A DNA stretch of 42,664 nt, taken from positions 1 to 42,664 of the forward strand of contig CALVSR010000004.1 in NCBI GenBank assembly GCA_944359075.1. The letters are read 5' to 3'. Below are positions 22,826 through 31,542 of the stretch, piece by piece. The notes below the pieces were generated by a model that was not told the origin of the DNA, made no database searches, and was given only the letters and a program-made list of their open reading frames with translations. Position 1 is the stretch's first letter. Each line of letters opens with the position of its first letter. The stretch is from an uncultured Bacilli bacterium (lineage in GTDB: Bacteria > Bacillota_I > Bacilli_A > RF39 > UBA660). A program made the translations under genes and the position numbers.

Positions 22826-24505
22826 ATGAAGAAACATAATATTTTAAAAGTAGTTTTATTATCTATTTTGGTAGTATTACTATGTACATGGATTTTTCCA
22901 TCGGCTTCTTATCAATATGAGTTAGTAGTAGATGAGAGAGCACAATTGGGAATTTTCGATTTATTTGCTTATGTAGTAGAGTTATTCCGTTATTTTCCAT
23001 ATGTGATTTTAATGGTCCTTGCTACAGGTATATTTTATGGAGTGGCTTATAGAATTCCTGCTTATCGTGTTATGTTGGATAAGATTGTGAAAAAGTTTGC
23101 CGGAAAAGAGCCTATCTTATTAGCAGCCATGATGATTTTAATTGCAGCAATTGTATCTGTTTCTGGTTTATCTTTTGGAATTTTATTCATCTTTCCATTC
23201 GTTATATCTATCGTATTATTGATGGGATATAATAAATTAGTGGCTGCCAGTGTTACGGTTGGTTCTACTATTGTAGGTATTTTAGGTACAACTCTTGGTT
23301 CTAGTACTACTTATTATATTAATGTAATATTAGGTACTGAAGTACAGAGCGAGATGATTACAAAAGTAATTTTATTGGTAATTTCCCTAGTTTTACTTAT
23401 ATATAATGTACTATTATATGCAAAGAAGACTAAAAATAATACCGATAAGGTTTTAGAATTTGTACCAGTAAGTGCTAGTTCGGAAAGAAAAGATGCTAAA
23501 GTTACAGTTGCTGAAGAGAAGAAAGCAGATTCTACTGTTAAAGAAAAGAAGGATGTTAAAAAAGCAACTTCTAAAAAGAACGAAACAGCAGAAAAGCAAG
23601 GTACTACCAAAAATACTGCCAAGACTGGAGCTAAAGCTTCTTCAAAAACTACAACTAAAAAAGGACAAAAAACATCTTCGAAAACTACTGCTAAGAAGGC
23701 TTCCACTAAGACAAGAGCTTATGATTTGAAGTCTAAAGTAGAAACTAAGGTTACTGTTAAGCCAAAGAAGAAAGTGCATATTTGGCCATTTGTTTTAGTT
23801 TTTGATTTAGTAATTATTATTTTAGCAATTGCTTCTTTTGACTGGGTTGGTGTTTTCAATATTGATATTTTTGAGCAAGCATTAGAAGCTGTTCAAGAAT
23901 TTGAGATTGGAGGATTCCCAATCTTTGCCAAACTACTTGGTAATGTAAATGTATTTGGTGAATGGTCATTAAATTATGAAATGCCTACACTTATTATTTT
24001 AGCTACTTGTTTCTTAGGATTCATTTATGGATTAAAATTCGATGAATTCTTGGATGGAGTGGTAGCTGGTGTTAAGAAAGCAATTCGTCCAGCAATATTT
24101 ATGTTTTTAGTTTATTTGGTATTGGTAATTGTTACTTATAATCCATTCCAATTGAATATTACTAAATTCTTCTTAGATATTACAAATGATTTCAATGTTA
24201 TTACGATGACTATTGTTAGTATGATCTCTAGTATCTTTAATGTTGAAAATGTTTATGTTGCGCAAAGTACTTTACCTTATGTTACATCAGTAATTACCGA
24301 TTCCACATTATATCCATTACTTGGAGTAATTTTCCAATCTATTTATGGATTAATGATGTTGGTAGCACCTACAAGTGTTATTCTAATTGGTGTGTTATCT
24401 TACTTAGATGTTTCTTATGGGCAATGGCTAAAACATATTTGGAAATTGTTCTTACAATTATTAATAGTGCTTGTTGTTATATTCTTCATTGTATTTTTGA
24501 TTTAA
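22826..24505 (+). CDS. DcuC/YfcC-like membrane transporter with histone-like loop
   Basis: A 559-residue polytopic protein resembling the C4-dicarboxylate/YfcC carrier group: LATGIFYGVAYRIPAYRVMLDKIVKKF, SGLSFGILFIFPF and a C-terminal PTSVILIGVLSYLDVSYGQWLKHIWKL. Substrate cannot be predicted. Between the two membrane halves (residues about 220-317) lies a roughly 100-residue Lys/Ala/Thr/Ser-rich segment of KKAT/KTTAKK type, like a histone H1 tail, which should be cytoplasmic. GGGAGGG precedes ATG 22826. Monocistronic, with its own promoter and terminator. Confidence 0.75.
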   Translation: MKKHNILKVVLLSILVVLLCTWIFPSASYQYELVVDERAQLGIFDLFAYVVELFRYFPYVILMVLATGIFYGVAYRIPAYRVMLDKIVKKFAGKEPILLAAMMILIAAIVSVSGLSFGILFIFPFVISIVLLMGYNKLVAASVTVGSTIVGILGTTLGSSTTYYINVILGTEVQSEMITKVILLVISLVLLIYNVLLYAKKTKNNTDKVLEFVPVSASSERKDAKVTVAEEKKADSTVKEKKDVKKATSKKNETAEKQGTTKNTAKTGAKASSKTTTKKGQKTSSKTTAKKASTKTRAYDLKSKVETKVTVKPKKKVHIWPFVLVFDLVIIILAIASFDWVGVFNIDIFEQALEAVQEFEIGGFPIFAKLLGNVNVFGEWSLNYEMPTLIILATCFLGFIYGLKFDEFLDGVVAGVKKAIRPAIFMFLVYLVLVIVTYNPFQLNITKFFLDITNDFNVITMTIVSMISSIFNVENVYVAQSTLPYVTSVITDSTLYPLLGVIFQSIYGLMMLVAPTSVILIGVLSYLDVSYGQWLKHIWKLFLQLLIVLVVIFFIVFLI

Positions 24506-24510
24506 ACGAT

Positions 24511-24544
24511 AAAAGAGTAGATTACATAGATCTACTCTTTTTCT
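24511..24544. terminator. Bidirectional terminator between convergent genes
   Basis: A perfect 12-bp stem (24511-24522 with 24530-24541), loop of 7, with four A's on one side and T's on the other, so it can act on both strands. Confidence 0.88.
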
Positions 24545-24794
24545 AACCAATATATTTTTTATATTTTTGATATAGATTTTGGATTTGCAGAAAGGTGTTC
24601 GGACTAACATCTTGACTGATTTTTTCCCAAATCTCTTTTTTATTATCTAGGATATCTTCCCAATAATTTTTTATATAAAAATAAATAGTATCAATTTCTT
24701 TATCACTTACTTGGTAATTATTTTTCCCTATGTATTTAATAATATCTTCTTTCTTTAAGTTTTCAATATATCCTTTTAATAGCGACTTATACAT
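24543..24794 (-). CDS. Small hypothetical protein, possibly DUF2624-like
   Basis: An 83-residue, all-helical, Lys/Tyr-rich protein. The C-terminal part (VSPNTFLQIQNLYQKYKKYI) resembles the ends of YqfT/DUF2624 proteins, but this is a weak impression. Start is ATG 24794 with a perfect AGGAGG seven bases upstream; the longer frame to 24905 overlaps the clpC start region and was rejected. A minus-strand TATAAT lies at 24818-24813. Confidence 0.65.
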   Translation of the reverse strand: MYKSLLKGYIENLKKEDIIKYIGKNNYQVSDKEIDTIYFYIKNYWEDILDNKKEIWEKISQDVSPNTFLQIQNLYQKYKKYIG

Positions 24795-24906
24795 TTTGTT
24801 CCTCCTTGATTTATTATATGTCTTACGAATTAAAAAATAGTAGGGAAATGCATAAATAAATGATAATTTTCTCATAATGTTCATAGAGTATAAGGGAGGA
24901 ATCATT

Positions 24907-27207
24907 ATGTTTTCTAATTTTAGTGAAGAAGCACAAAAAATATTAATTAATGCAAAAAAAGAAATGCAAGAATTAAGACACCCATATGTTGGAAGTGAAC
25001 ATTTGTTCCTTGCGCTTTTAAAATTAAAAAGTGATTCTAGTAAAAAATTGAATGAATTTGGGGTTACTTATCCTAAATTTAAGGATAAATTAATCGAACT
25101 GGTTGGTGTGGGAAATGAAGAGAATTCTTGGTTTTTATATACACCTCTTTTGAAAAGAGTTATGGAAACAGCTCTTCTAATTAGCAAAGAATCCGCTAAA
25201 AGCGAAGTGACTCCAGAGCATCTTCTGTTTGCGATTTTAGAAGAAGGGGAAGGAGTAGCTGTTCGTGTGCTTAGTAAATTATCCGTTGATATTTCAGATT
25301 TGCAGGACTATTTTTCAACTAAACTGAGCAGCAAAAAGAAAAATGGGAAAAAGAAATTGTTAGTAGAAGAATTCGGCGTTGATTTAACCAAAAAAGCTTT
25401 AGAAAATCAACTGGATCCTGTTGTAGGAAGAGAAGAAGAATTAAGACGGATTATGGAAATACTATGTCGTAGAGGAAAAAATAATCCATTACTAATTGGA
25501 GATGCTGGAGTAGGAAAGACTGCTTTGGTAGAGGAGTTAGCTAGACTAATTGTACAAGATAAGGTTCCGGATAAATTAAAAAACAAGAGGATTATTTCCG
25601 TGTCCATTGCTACTTTGGTTTCTGGAACGAAATATCGTGGGGAATTTGAAGAACGTGTTACGAAAATGTTAAAAGAATTGGAATCTAATGATGATATTTT
25701 ACTTTTTATTGATGAAATTCATACTTTGATGGGTGCAGGTGGTGCGGAAGGTGCTATTGATGCTGCCAATATTTTTAAACCAGCGCTTGCTCGTGGTAAA
25801 ATCCGTTTGATTGGTGCTACTACTACTGAAGAATATAAACAGACAATTGAAAAAGATCGTGCTATGGATAGAAGATTTCAGACAGTATTTGTCTATGAGC
25901 CTAATGAATTAGAAGTATATCACATTTTAGAAAAACTTCGCCCAATTTATGAGTCTTACCATCATGTTAAAATAAAAGATTCTGAATTAAAATTAATTAT
26001 TAAATTATCCGATAAATATATTTATGACCGTAAACAACCAGATAAGGCGATTGATGTTTTGGATGAAGTATGTTCTAAGGTATCATTAATTCATCATAAA
26101 AGTTCTGATAAAATTAGTGCTTATAAAGAAGAATTGAGAGATTTGTTAGAAGAAAAAAATCAATATATTATGAAACAGAATTTTGAAAAAGCTACTATGA
26201 TTAAACAAAAAGAAAAAGAATTGCTTACTAAGATTAATCAACTAGAACTTCAAAGTCAAAAAAAGAAAAATGTTCAGTTTATTCATGAAAATGATATTGC
26301 TTCTGTAATCTCAGAAAAAACGAAGATTCCTGTTTATGAAATTCATAGTAGTAGTGGTAGATACCTGAAACAATTAGAAAAAGAATTACGTAAGAAAATT
26401 GTTGGTCAGGATGAGGCTATTACGGAACTTGTGAAAGTTACCAAAAGAATTAAATTGGGATATAAAGATCATAGTAAGCCATATTCTTATTTATTTGTAG
26501 GGTCTACGGGAGTAGGAAAGACAAAACTGGCTTTAGAATATGCTAATTATTTGTTTGGTAAAGGAAAACTGATTCGTTTTGATATGAGTGAATATCGTGA
26601 TAGTAGTTCCATTTCTAAAATCATTGGATCTGCCCCTGGTTATGTTGGCTATGATGATGGAAAAAACAAATTAGAGGAAATTCGTAAAAATCCACATGCT
26701 GTTATTCTACTGGACGAAATTGAAAAAGCTCATCCTTCTGTTTTAAATTTATTCTTACAGATTTTAGATGAAGGAAAGATTACAGACAGTAAAGGGAATA
26801 TTGTTTATTTTCATCATCATATCATTATTATGACTTCTAATGTTGGGTTTCATAAAGATAGCGTTGGTTTCGTAGAAGAGACTAGTAAAAATGATAGTAA
26901 ACTAAAAGAAGTACTATCCTTGGAGTTATTAAATCGCATTCAAAAGGTGATTTATTTTAGAAAATTAGATGCTAATGATATTTGTATTATTATTAAAAAT
27001 AAATTAGATGGTGTTAAGAAAAAGTTTAAGGAAAGAAATATTCAGGTTCATATAGGAGAAAGTGTAATTCAAGAAATGGTAGAACTGACTAGATACTCAG
27101 AATTTGGAGCCCGTAAGATTGATCAAGTAATTGAAGATAAAATTGATGATTATGTGATAGATAGTATTTTAGATGGAAAAACCAATATTTATGTAAATAA
27201 TAGTTAA
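24907..27207 (+). CDS. clpC: Clp protease ATPase ClpC
   Basis: A 766-residue HSP100 unfoldase. Double Clp-N repeats (SEHLFLALLKL and PEHLLFAILEE) precede AAA1 with Walker A GDAGVGKTA and Walker B LLFIDEIHTLMGAGG. A short UVR-like middle coiled coil (about 425-465) follows, then AAA2 with GSTGVGKTK and VILLDEIEKAHP. A VGF tripeptide after SNV suits the ClpP-docking loop, so it should feed ClpP. The ctsR-mcsA-mcsB genes usually upstream are absent, and I see no CtsR operator. GGGAGGA precedes ATG 24907. Confidence 0.93.
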   Translation: MFSNFSEEAQKILINAKKEMQELRHPYVGSEHLFLALLKLKSDSSKKLNEFGVTYPKFKDKLIELVGVGNEENSWFLYTPLLKRVMETALLISKESAKSEVTPEHLLFAILEEGEGVAVRVLSKLSVDISDLQDYFSTKLSSKKKNGKKKLLVEEFGVDLTKKALENQLDPVVGREEELRRIMEILCRRGKNNPLLIGDAGVGKTALVEELARLIVQDKVPDKLKNKRIISVSIATLVSGTKYRGEFEERVTKMLKELESNDDILLFIDEIHTLMGAGGAEGAIDAANIFKPALARGKIRLIGATTTEEYKQTIEKDRAMDRRFQTVFVYEPNELEVYHILEKLRPIYESYHHVKIKDSELKLIIKLSDKYIYDRKQPDKAIDVLDEVCSKVSLIHHKSSDKISAYKEELRDLLEEKNQYIMKQNFEKATMIKQKEKELLTKINQLELQSQKKKNVQFIHENDIASVISEKTKIPVYEIHSSSGRYLKQLEKELRKKIVGQDEAITELVKVTKRIKLGYKDHSKPYSYLFVGSTGVGKTKLALEYANYLFGKGKLIRFDMSEYRDSSSISKIIGSAPGYVGYDDGKNKLEEIRKNPHAVILLDEIEKAHPSVLNLFLQILDEGKITDSKGNIVYFHHHIIIMTSNVGFHKDSVGFVEETSKNDSKLKEVLSLELLNRIQKVIYFRKLDANDICIIIKNKLDGVKKKFKERNIQVHIGESVIQEMVELTRYSEFGARKIDQVIEDKIDDYVIDSILDGKTNIYVNNS

Positions 27208-27209
27208 TT

Positions 27210-27230
27210 AGAGGAGATACTCCTCTTTTT
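27210..27230 (+). terminator. Terminator after clpC
   Basis: A 6-bp stem, AGAGGA (27210-27215) with TCCTCT (27221-27226), then T's. Confidence 0.6.
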
Positions 27231-27340
27231 ATGTGTTATGATTGGATTGTGGATAGTGCATGAAAAAAAGTATTATAGATAGGTTGACCTTATTGATTTA
27301 TGATTTCAGTAAACTAATCTAGTTACTATCTTTTCTTTTA

Positions 27341-27400
27341 TGGTATAATAAGTGTAACTTTCTGGGATATTTTCACAATTATCCCATAGTTTTATAATAT
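27341..27400 (+). promoter_or_regulatory. cysS promoter and leader hairpin
   Basis: Extended -10 TGGTATAAT at 27341-27349. Just after the likely start, TGGGATA (27363-27369) pairs with TATCCCA (27380-27386), followed by TTTT. A second TATAAT lies at 27392-27397. There is no T-box core, so the inverted repeat may be an operator or small attenuator. Confidence 0.5.
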
Positions 27401-27418
27401 AATGAAGAAGGTGATGTT

Positions 27419-28813
27419 ATGAAATTATATAATACATTAACTAGGCAAGTGGAAGACTTTATTCCCCATGAAGAGGGAGTTGTTCGTATGTATACTTGTG
27501 GACCTACGGTTTATCATTTTGCCCATATTGGAAATCTGCGAACTTATATTTTTGAAGATATTTTAGAAAAAGGGTTAAAGTATTTAGGCTATGAAGTAAA
27601 ACGTGTTATGAATATTACGGATGTAGGTCATTTGACTAGTGATGGAGATACCGGAGAAGATAAGATGGCTAAGGGAGCTGAACGTGAAGGGAAAACGGTT
27701 TATGAAATCGCTAAATTTTATACAGATGCTTTTTTTGATGATTGTGATAAGTTAAATATTAAGAAGCCTAGTGTTGTAGAGTCAGCTAGTCACCATATTA
27801 ATACTTATATAAAAATGATTTCTAAGATGCTAGATGATGGTTATGCTTATATTTCTAGTGGTAATGTTTATTTTGATATTAGTAAAGCTAATGATTATTA
27901 TCAATTATCTGGTAAAAATTCTGAAGATTTGATGATTGGAGTTCGGGATACAGTAGAAGAAGATAAAGCTAAGAGAAATCCTGCTGATTTTGTATTATGG
28001 TTTACAGATAGCAAGTTTAAAAATCAAGATATGAGATGGGATTCTCCTTGGGGGCTTGGTTATCCTGGTTGGCATATTGAATGTAGTGGTATTAGTGGAA
28101 AATATTTAGGAGAATATTTGGATATTCATTGCGGAGGGGTAGATAACATTTTCCCACATCATACGAATGAAATTGCTCAAAGTGAAGCTTATTTTGGTCA
28201 TAAATGGTGTAATTATTGGGTTCATGGAGAACATTTAAATGATCAAACTGGAAAGATGAGTAAATCGAAGGGAGAATTTTTAACTGTTTCTTTGTTAGAA
28301 GAAAAAGGTTATGATCCGTTAAGCTATCGTTATTTTTGTTTGGGAAGTCATTATCGTAAAGTGTTGATCTTTTCTTATGAGGCATTATCTCAAGCAGAAG
28401 CTGCTTATAAGAAATTAAAAAATCGTATTCGTAAACTCAATAGAACTCCGGATTTGCATGAAAATAAGATTGACTATTATCAGAAACAATTTCAAGATGC
28501 CATAGCAGATGATTTAAATACTTCTAATATGTTGACTCTTATTTATGATGTTTTAAAAGATAAAGAATTAACGGATTTTACGAAACTTTATTTGATTGAG
28601 GATTTTGATAAAGTTTTATCTTTGGATTTAATTGAAGAAGAAAAAGAAATAGATGAAGAAATCGATTCTTATGTTCTTACTAAGATCGAAGAAAGAAATT
28701 TAGCTAAAAAAGAAAAAAATTTTGGTTTAGCTGATGCCATTCGTGAAGAATTATTAGAAAAAGGAATTCGCTTAATAGACTCTAGAGAAGGAACTACTTA
28801 CGAAAAATTATAG
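27419..28813 (+). CDS. cysS: Cysteinyl-tRNA synthetase
   Basis: Class I enzyme charging tRNA-Cys. It shows YTCGPTVYHFAHIGNLRTY (HIGH motif and a zinc-ligand Cys), WHIECSGI, HCGGVDNIFPHHTNEIAQ, KMSKSKGEFL and the C-terminal anticodon helices. 464 residues. AAGGTGATG precedes ATG 27419. It opens the conserved cysS-mrnC-rlmB-sigH block, here interrupted by yugP. Confidence 0.97.
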   Translation: MKLYNTLTRQVEDFIPHEEGVVRMYTCGPTVYHFAHIGNLRTYIFEDILEKGLKYLGYEVKRVMNITDVGHLTSDGDTGEDKMAKGAEREGKTVYEIAKFYTDAFFDDCDKLNIKKPSVVESASHHINTYIKMISKMLDDGYAYISSGNVYFDISKANDYYQLSGKNSEDLMIGVRDTVEEDKAKRNPADFVLWFTDSKFKNQDMRWDSPWGLGYPGWHIECSGISGKYLGEYLDIHCGGVDNIFPHHTNEIAQSEAYFGHKWCNYWVHGEHLNDQTGKMSKSKGEFLTVSLLEEKGYDPLSYRYFCLGSHYRKVLIFSYEALSQAEAAYKKLKNRIRKLNRTPDLHENKIDYYQKQFQDAIADDLNTSNMLTLIYDVLKDKELTDFTKLYLIEDFDKVLSLDLIEEEKEIDEEIDSYVLTKIEERNLAKKEKNFGLADAIREELLEKGIRLIDSREGTTYEKL

Positions 28814-28824
28814 GAGATGATATT

Positions 28825-29523
28825 TTGGGATATAGTTTTTATGATTCATTAGGTTATTTACTTGTTATTATTGCATTTATTATTACGGTAGTTGCTGATT
28901 ATTTTGTTAATAATCGTTATCATGCCTATCGTAGAATTCGATCTAAAAAAGGTCTGACTGGGCAAGAAGTGGCTAGAATTATTCTAGATCAACATGGGTT
29001 GCAAGATATTTATGTTACCGAAGTAACAGGAGTTTTAAGTGATCATTATGATCCTAATAGAAAAGTAGTTAGGTTATCTAAGGATGTGTTTCATGGCGAT
29101 AGTATTGCTTCTGTTTCTATAGCTGCTCATGAAGTGGGACATGCTATTCAACATAAAGAAGGGTATACGATGATCAAGATTCGCGGAGCTATTTTTCCTT
29201 TTGTTTCCTTTGCTTCTAAATTTGGATATATAGCGATACTTATTGGTTTTATTTTTAACTTTTTGGAACTTGCATGGGCAGGAATAGGACTTCTTTTGGT
29301 GATTTTATTATTTCAACTCATTACTTTACCAGTAGAATTTGATGCTTCTAAAAGAGCTCTAAGAGAGTTAGAAAGTAATCAAGTATTAAGTTCTAATGAG
29401 ATAGAAGGAAGTCGTGATATGTTAAAGGCAGCAGCTATGACGTATGTAGCTGGTGTAGCTGCTACTATACTTGAGATACTACGATTTGTTTTATTAATTA
29501 TTGGCCGTGATGATAGAAATTAA
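28825..29523 (+). CDS. yugP: Zinc-dependent membrane protease, YugP family
   Basis: A 232-residue membrane peptidase. An N-terminal membrane span (about 8-26), the zinc motif AAHEVGHAIQHKEGY near 110, then spans at about 130-185 and a C-terminal hydrophobic end. Substrates are unknown. The start is TTG 28825 after AGGAGATGA; the only nearby ATG is out of frame. It follows cysS by 11 bases, so it is in the same operon. A terminator follows at 29579. Confidence 0.88.
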   Translation: MGYSFYDSLGYLLVIIAFIITVVADYFVNNRYHAYRRIRSKKGLTGQEVARIILDQHGLQDIYVTEVTGVLSDHYDPNRKVVRLSKDVFHGDSIASVSIAAHEVGHAIQHKEGYTMIKIRGAIFPFVSFASKFGYIAILIGFIFNFLELAWAGIGLLLVILLFQLITLPVEFDASKRALRELESNQVLSSNEIEGSRDMLKAAAMTYVAGVAATILEILRFVLLIIGRDDRN

Positions 29524-29578
29524 TTGTTATTGCACTGTTTTTTATCCTTTAGATAAATAGTATTATTATTGTTATGTT

Positions 29579-29600
29579 AAAACTCATGATTGAGTTTTTT
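29579..29600 (+). terminator. Intrinsic terminator after yugP
   Basis: An 8-bp stem, AAAACTCA (29579-29586) with TGAGTTTT (29591-29598), loop TGAT, then T's. Confidence 0.8.
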
Positions 29601-29614
29601 CTTATTTAAAATCA

Positions 29615-29623
29615 TGTTATAAT
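29615..29623 (+). promoter_or_regulatory. Extended -10 promoter for mrnC-rlmB-sigH
   Basis: TGTTATAAT at 29615-29623. It leaves a leader of about 80 bases before mrnC, in which I see no known riboswitch. Confidence 0.55.
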
Positions 29624-29713
29624 TTTAGCAGGTAGTTAGTACAAGAAATGATTGATTATTGTAATGAGCAGGATTTGATAGTATAAAATCAGAGATCATG
29701 ATGGAGGAGTAAG

Positions 29714-30100
29714 ATGAATGTATTAGAAATTAATGTTTTAGTTCTTGCCTATTTGGGTGATACCATTTACGAGAATTATGTTAGAAAATATCTGATCCAA
29801 ACAGGAATTGGCAATGTAAATGATTTACAAACAGCTTCTATTTCTTATGTGAGTGCAAAGGCGCAAGCAAAGTTTTTAACGGATCTTGTTGAAAAAAACT
29901 TTTTTACTGAAGAGGAACTTCTTGTTGTTAAACGAGCTAGAAATTATAAAAGTCGTTCTCATCCTAAGAACTGTGATATTTTAACATATAAGCATGCAAC
30001 AGGCTTAGAAGCGTTGATTGGATATTTAGATTTAATGCAACGCAGGGATAGAATAGATGAGATTATGAATTTTATATTAGAAAGTACTTCTATAAAATAA
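29714..30100 (+). CDS. mrnC: Mini-ribonuclease III
   Basis: A 128-residue RNase III catalytic domain without the dsRNA-binding domain; it matures the 5' and 3' ends of 23S rRNA in Bacilli. The catalytic signature is LAYLGDTIYENYVR, followed by AKAQAKFL and the second acidic motif ATGLEALIGYLDL. GGAGG precedes ATG 29714. The link to rlmB, another 23S rRNA gene, is conserved. Confidence 0.93.
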   Translation: MNVLEINVLVLAYLGDTIYENYVRKYLIQTGIGNVNDLQTASISYVSAKAQAKFLTDLVEKNFFTEEELLVVKRARNYKSRSHPKNCDILTYKHATGLEALIGYLDLMQRRDRIDEIMNFILESTSIK

Positions 30101-30149
30101 AGAAGGTTAGATTACATATTGATTGTATGTAATTATTATGGAGGATTTT

Positions 30150-30851
30150 ATGTTGGTATATGGTAGAAATGTAGCTTTCGAATTTTTGGGAAAAAATGAA
30201 AAAGTTAGAAAAGTGTATTTGCAGATGGGATTTCATGATGAAAAATTGAAAATACTTATAGAAAAATTTAAAATTCCAGTTTTATATCGAAGCAAAAAAG
30301 AATTAGATCAACTTGCAAATGGGGTGCATCAAGGTATAATTCTAGATGTTGAGGATTTTAGCTATACTGATTATCATCAATTTATTGATTATGAAAATAG
30401 TTTTGTTGTTATTTTGGATCATTTAGAAGATCCACACAACTTAGGGGCTATTATTCGTACTAGTGAAGCAGCAGGTGTAGATGGGATTATTATTCCTAAG
30501 GATCGCGGAGTAACTGTGAATGCTACTGTAATCAAAACTAGTACGGGGGCGATTGATAATATTCCGATTTCGCTGGTTACTAATTTAAATCATACTATTC
30601 AAGACCTTAAAAAAAATGGTTTTTGGATTATTGGAACGGATATGGAAGATAGTACGGATTATCGCAATCTTGATTATTCTGGTAAGATTGCTTTGGTGAT
30701 TGGAAATGAAGGGAATGGCCTTTCTAGAATGGTTCGTGAATCTTGTGATTTTATAGCTAGAATTCCCATGTATGGTAAAGTAAATAGTCTAAATGCTTCT
30801 GTAGCTGCAGGAATTATGATTTATGAGGTGGTTAGACAGAAAAGAAAGTAG
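30150..30851 (+). CDS. rlmB: 23S rRNA 2'-O-ribose methyltransferase (RlmB/TrmH family)
   Basis: A SPOUT methyltransferase, expected to modify G2251 of 23S rRNA. An N-terminal substrate-binding domain (VYGRNVAFEFL, GVHQGIILDV) is followed by LDHLEDPHNLGAIIRTSEAAG, GNEGNGLS and PMYGKVNSLNASVAAGI of the knot. 233 residues from ATG 30150 with GGAGG upstream. The NYN-domain gene yacP that usually follows is missing, and sigH starts nine bases on. Confidence 0.92.
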   Translation: MLVYGRNVAFEFLGKNEKVRKVYLQMGFHDEKLKILIEKFKIPVLYRSKKELDQLANGVHQGIILDVEDFSYTDYHQFIDYENSFVVILDHLEDPHNLGAIIRTSEAAGVDGIIIPKDRGVTVNATVIKTSTGAIDNIPISLVTNLNHTIQDLKKNGFWIIGTDMEDSTDYRNLDYSGKIALVIGNEGNGLSRMVRESCDFIARIPMYGKVNSLNASVAAGIMIYEVVRQKRK

Positions 30852-30860
30852 GATATGGGA

Positions 30861-31481
30861 ATGTATAGGGATTTCAATGATTATGAAGTAATGTATTTAG
30901 TAGAAGAACAAAATGAAGATGCTAGGGAGATTTTATTTCAAAAGTATAAACCAATTATATTAAAATTGGCTTATCAGTATCAAAATGAAGCAAGACTTTA
31001 TGGATTAGAAGTGGATGATATTATTCAAGAAGCATATTTAGGTCTTTATCAAGCTATTCAAACTTATGACTCTAATAATAATGTTTTATTTTATACTTAT
31101 GCAATGATTTCAATTCGAAGTAAAATCTTAAATTGTTTGACTATGAAAAAAGCAGATAAACATAAGCTTTTAAATCAAGGAATCTCCTTGTTTCATCCAC
31201 TTTCTATGGTAGAAGATGGATCTTTGATTGATATTTTAGAAGATAAAAAAGCATTATTACCACATTTAATGGTAGAAGAAAAAGAATTGAAAGTAGTTAT
31301 TCATAATTTTTTATTAACATTAGATTTTCTTTCTGCTTGTGTTTTTGAATTAAAAATGAATGGTTTTCAAAATCAAGATATTATGAAATTATTGGATGTA
31401 TCTTTAAAATCTGTTTCTAACATCTTGTTTCGAGTTCGTAAAAAATTGAAAGATTATTTGAAATTAGAGAAGCTTCTTTAA
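30861..31481 (+). CDS. sigH: RNA polymerase sigma factor SigH-like
   Basis: A sigma-70 family factor of 206 residues at the conserved sigH position. Region 2 is visible as ILKLAYQYQ...LEVDDIIQEAYLGLYQAIQTYD and FYTYAMISIRSKIL; region 4 as FLSACVFELKMNGFQNQDIMKLLDVSLKSVSNILFRVRKKL. SigH begins sporulation gene expression, agreeing with yabG, yabP, yabQ and spoVG here. I chose ATG 30861 because AGGA at 30850-30853 is too close to ATG 30855. The sequence is fairly divergent from the Bacillus form. Confidence 0.85.
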   Translation: MYRDFNDYEVMYLVEEQNEDAREILFQKYKPIILKLAYQYQNEARLYGLEVDDIIQEAYLGLYQAIQTYDSNNNVLFYTYAMISIRSKILNCLTMKKADKHKLLNQGISLFHPLSMVEDGSLIDILEDKKALLPHLMVEEKELKVVIHNFLLTLDFLSACVFELKMNGFQNQDIMKLLDVSLKSVSNILFRVRKKLKDYLKLEKLL

Positions 31482-31498
31482 TATTTTTGGTTAGCAGA

Positions 31499-31526
31499 TT
31501 GAAAAAAGTCTTTTTAATGATATAAT
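31499..31526 (+). promoter_or_regulatory. Promoter after sigH
   Basis: TTGAAA (31499-31504), a 16-bp spacer and TATAAT (31521-31526) with TGA extension. Confidence 0.65.
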
Positions 31527-31542
31527 GATAATAGGTGATACT

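Noticed and set aside
29601-29713. Riboswitch or tRNA in the mrnC leader
   Set aside because: No T-box core, no cloverleaf and no long stable stem found.
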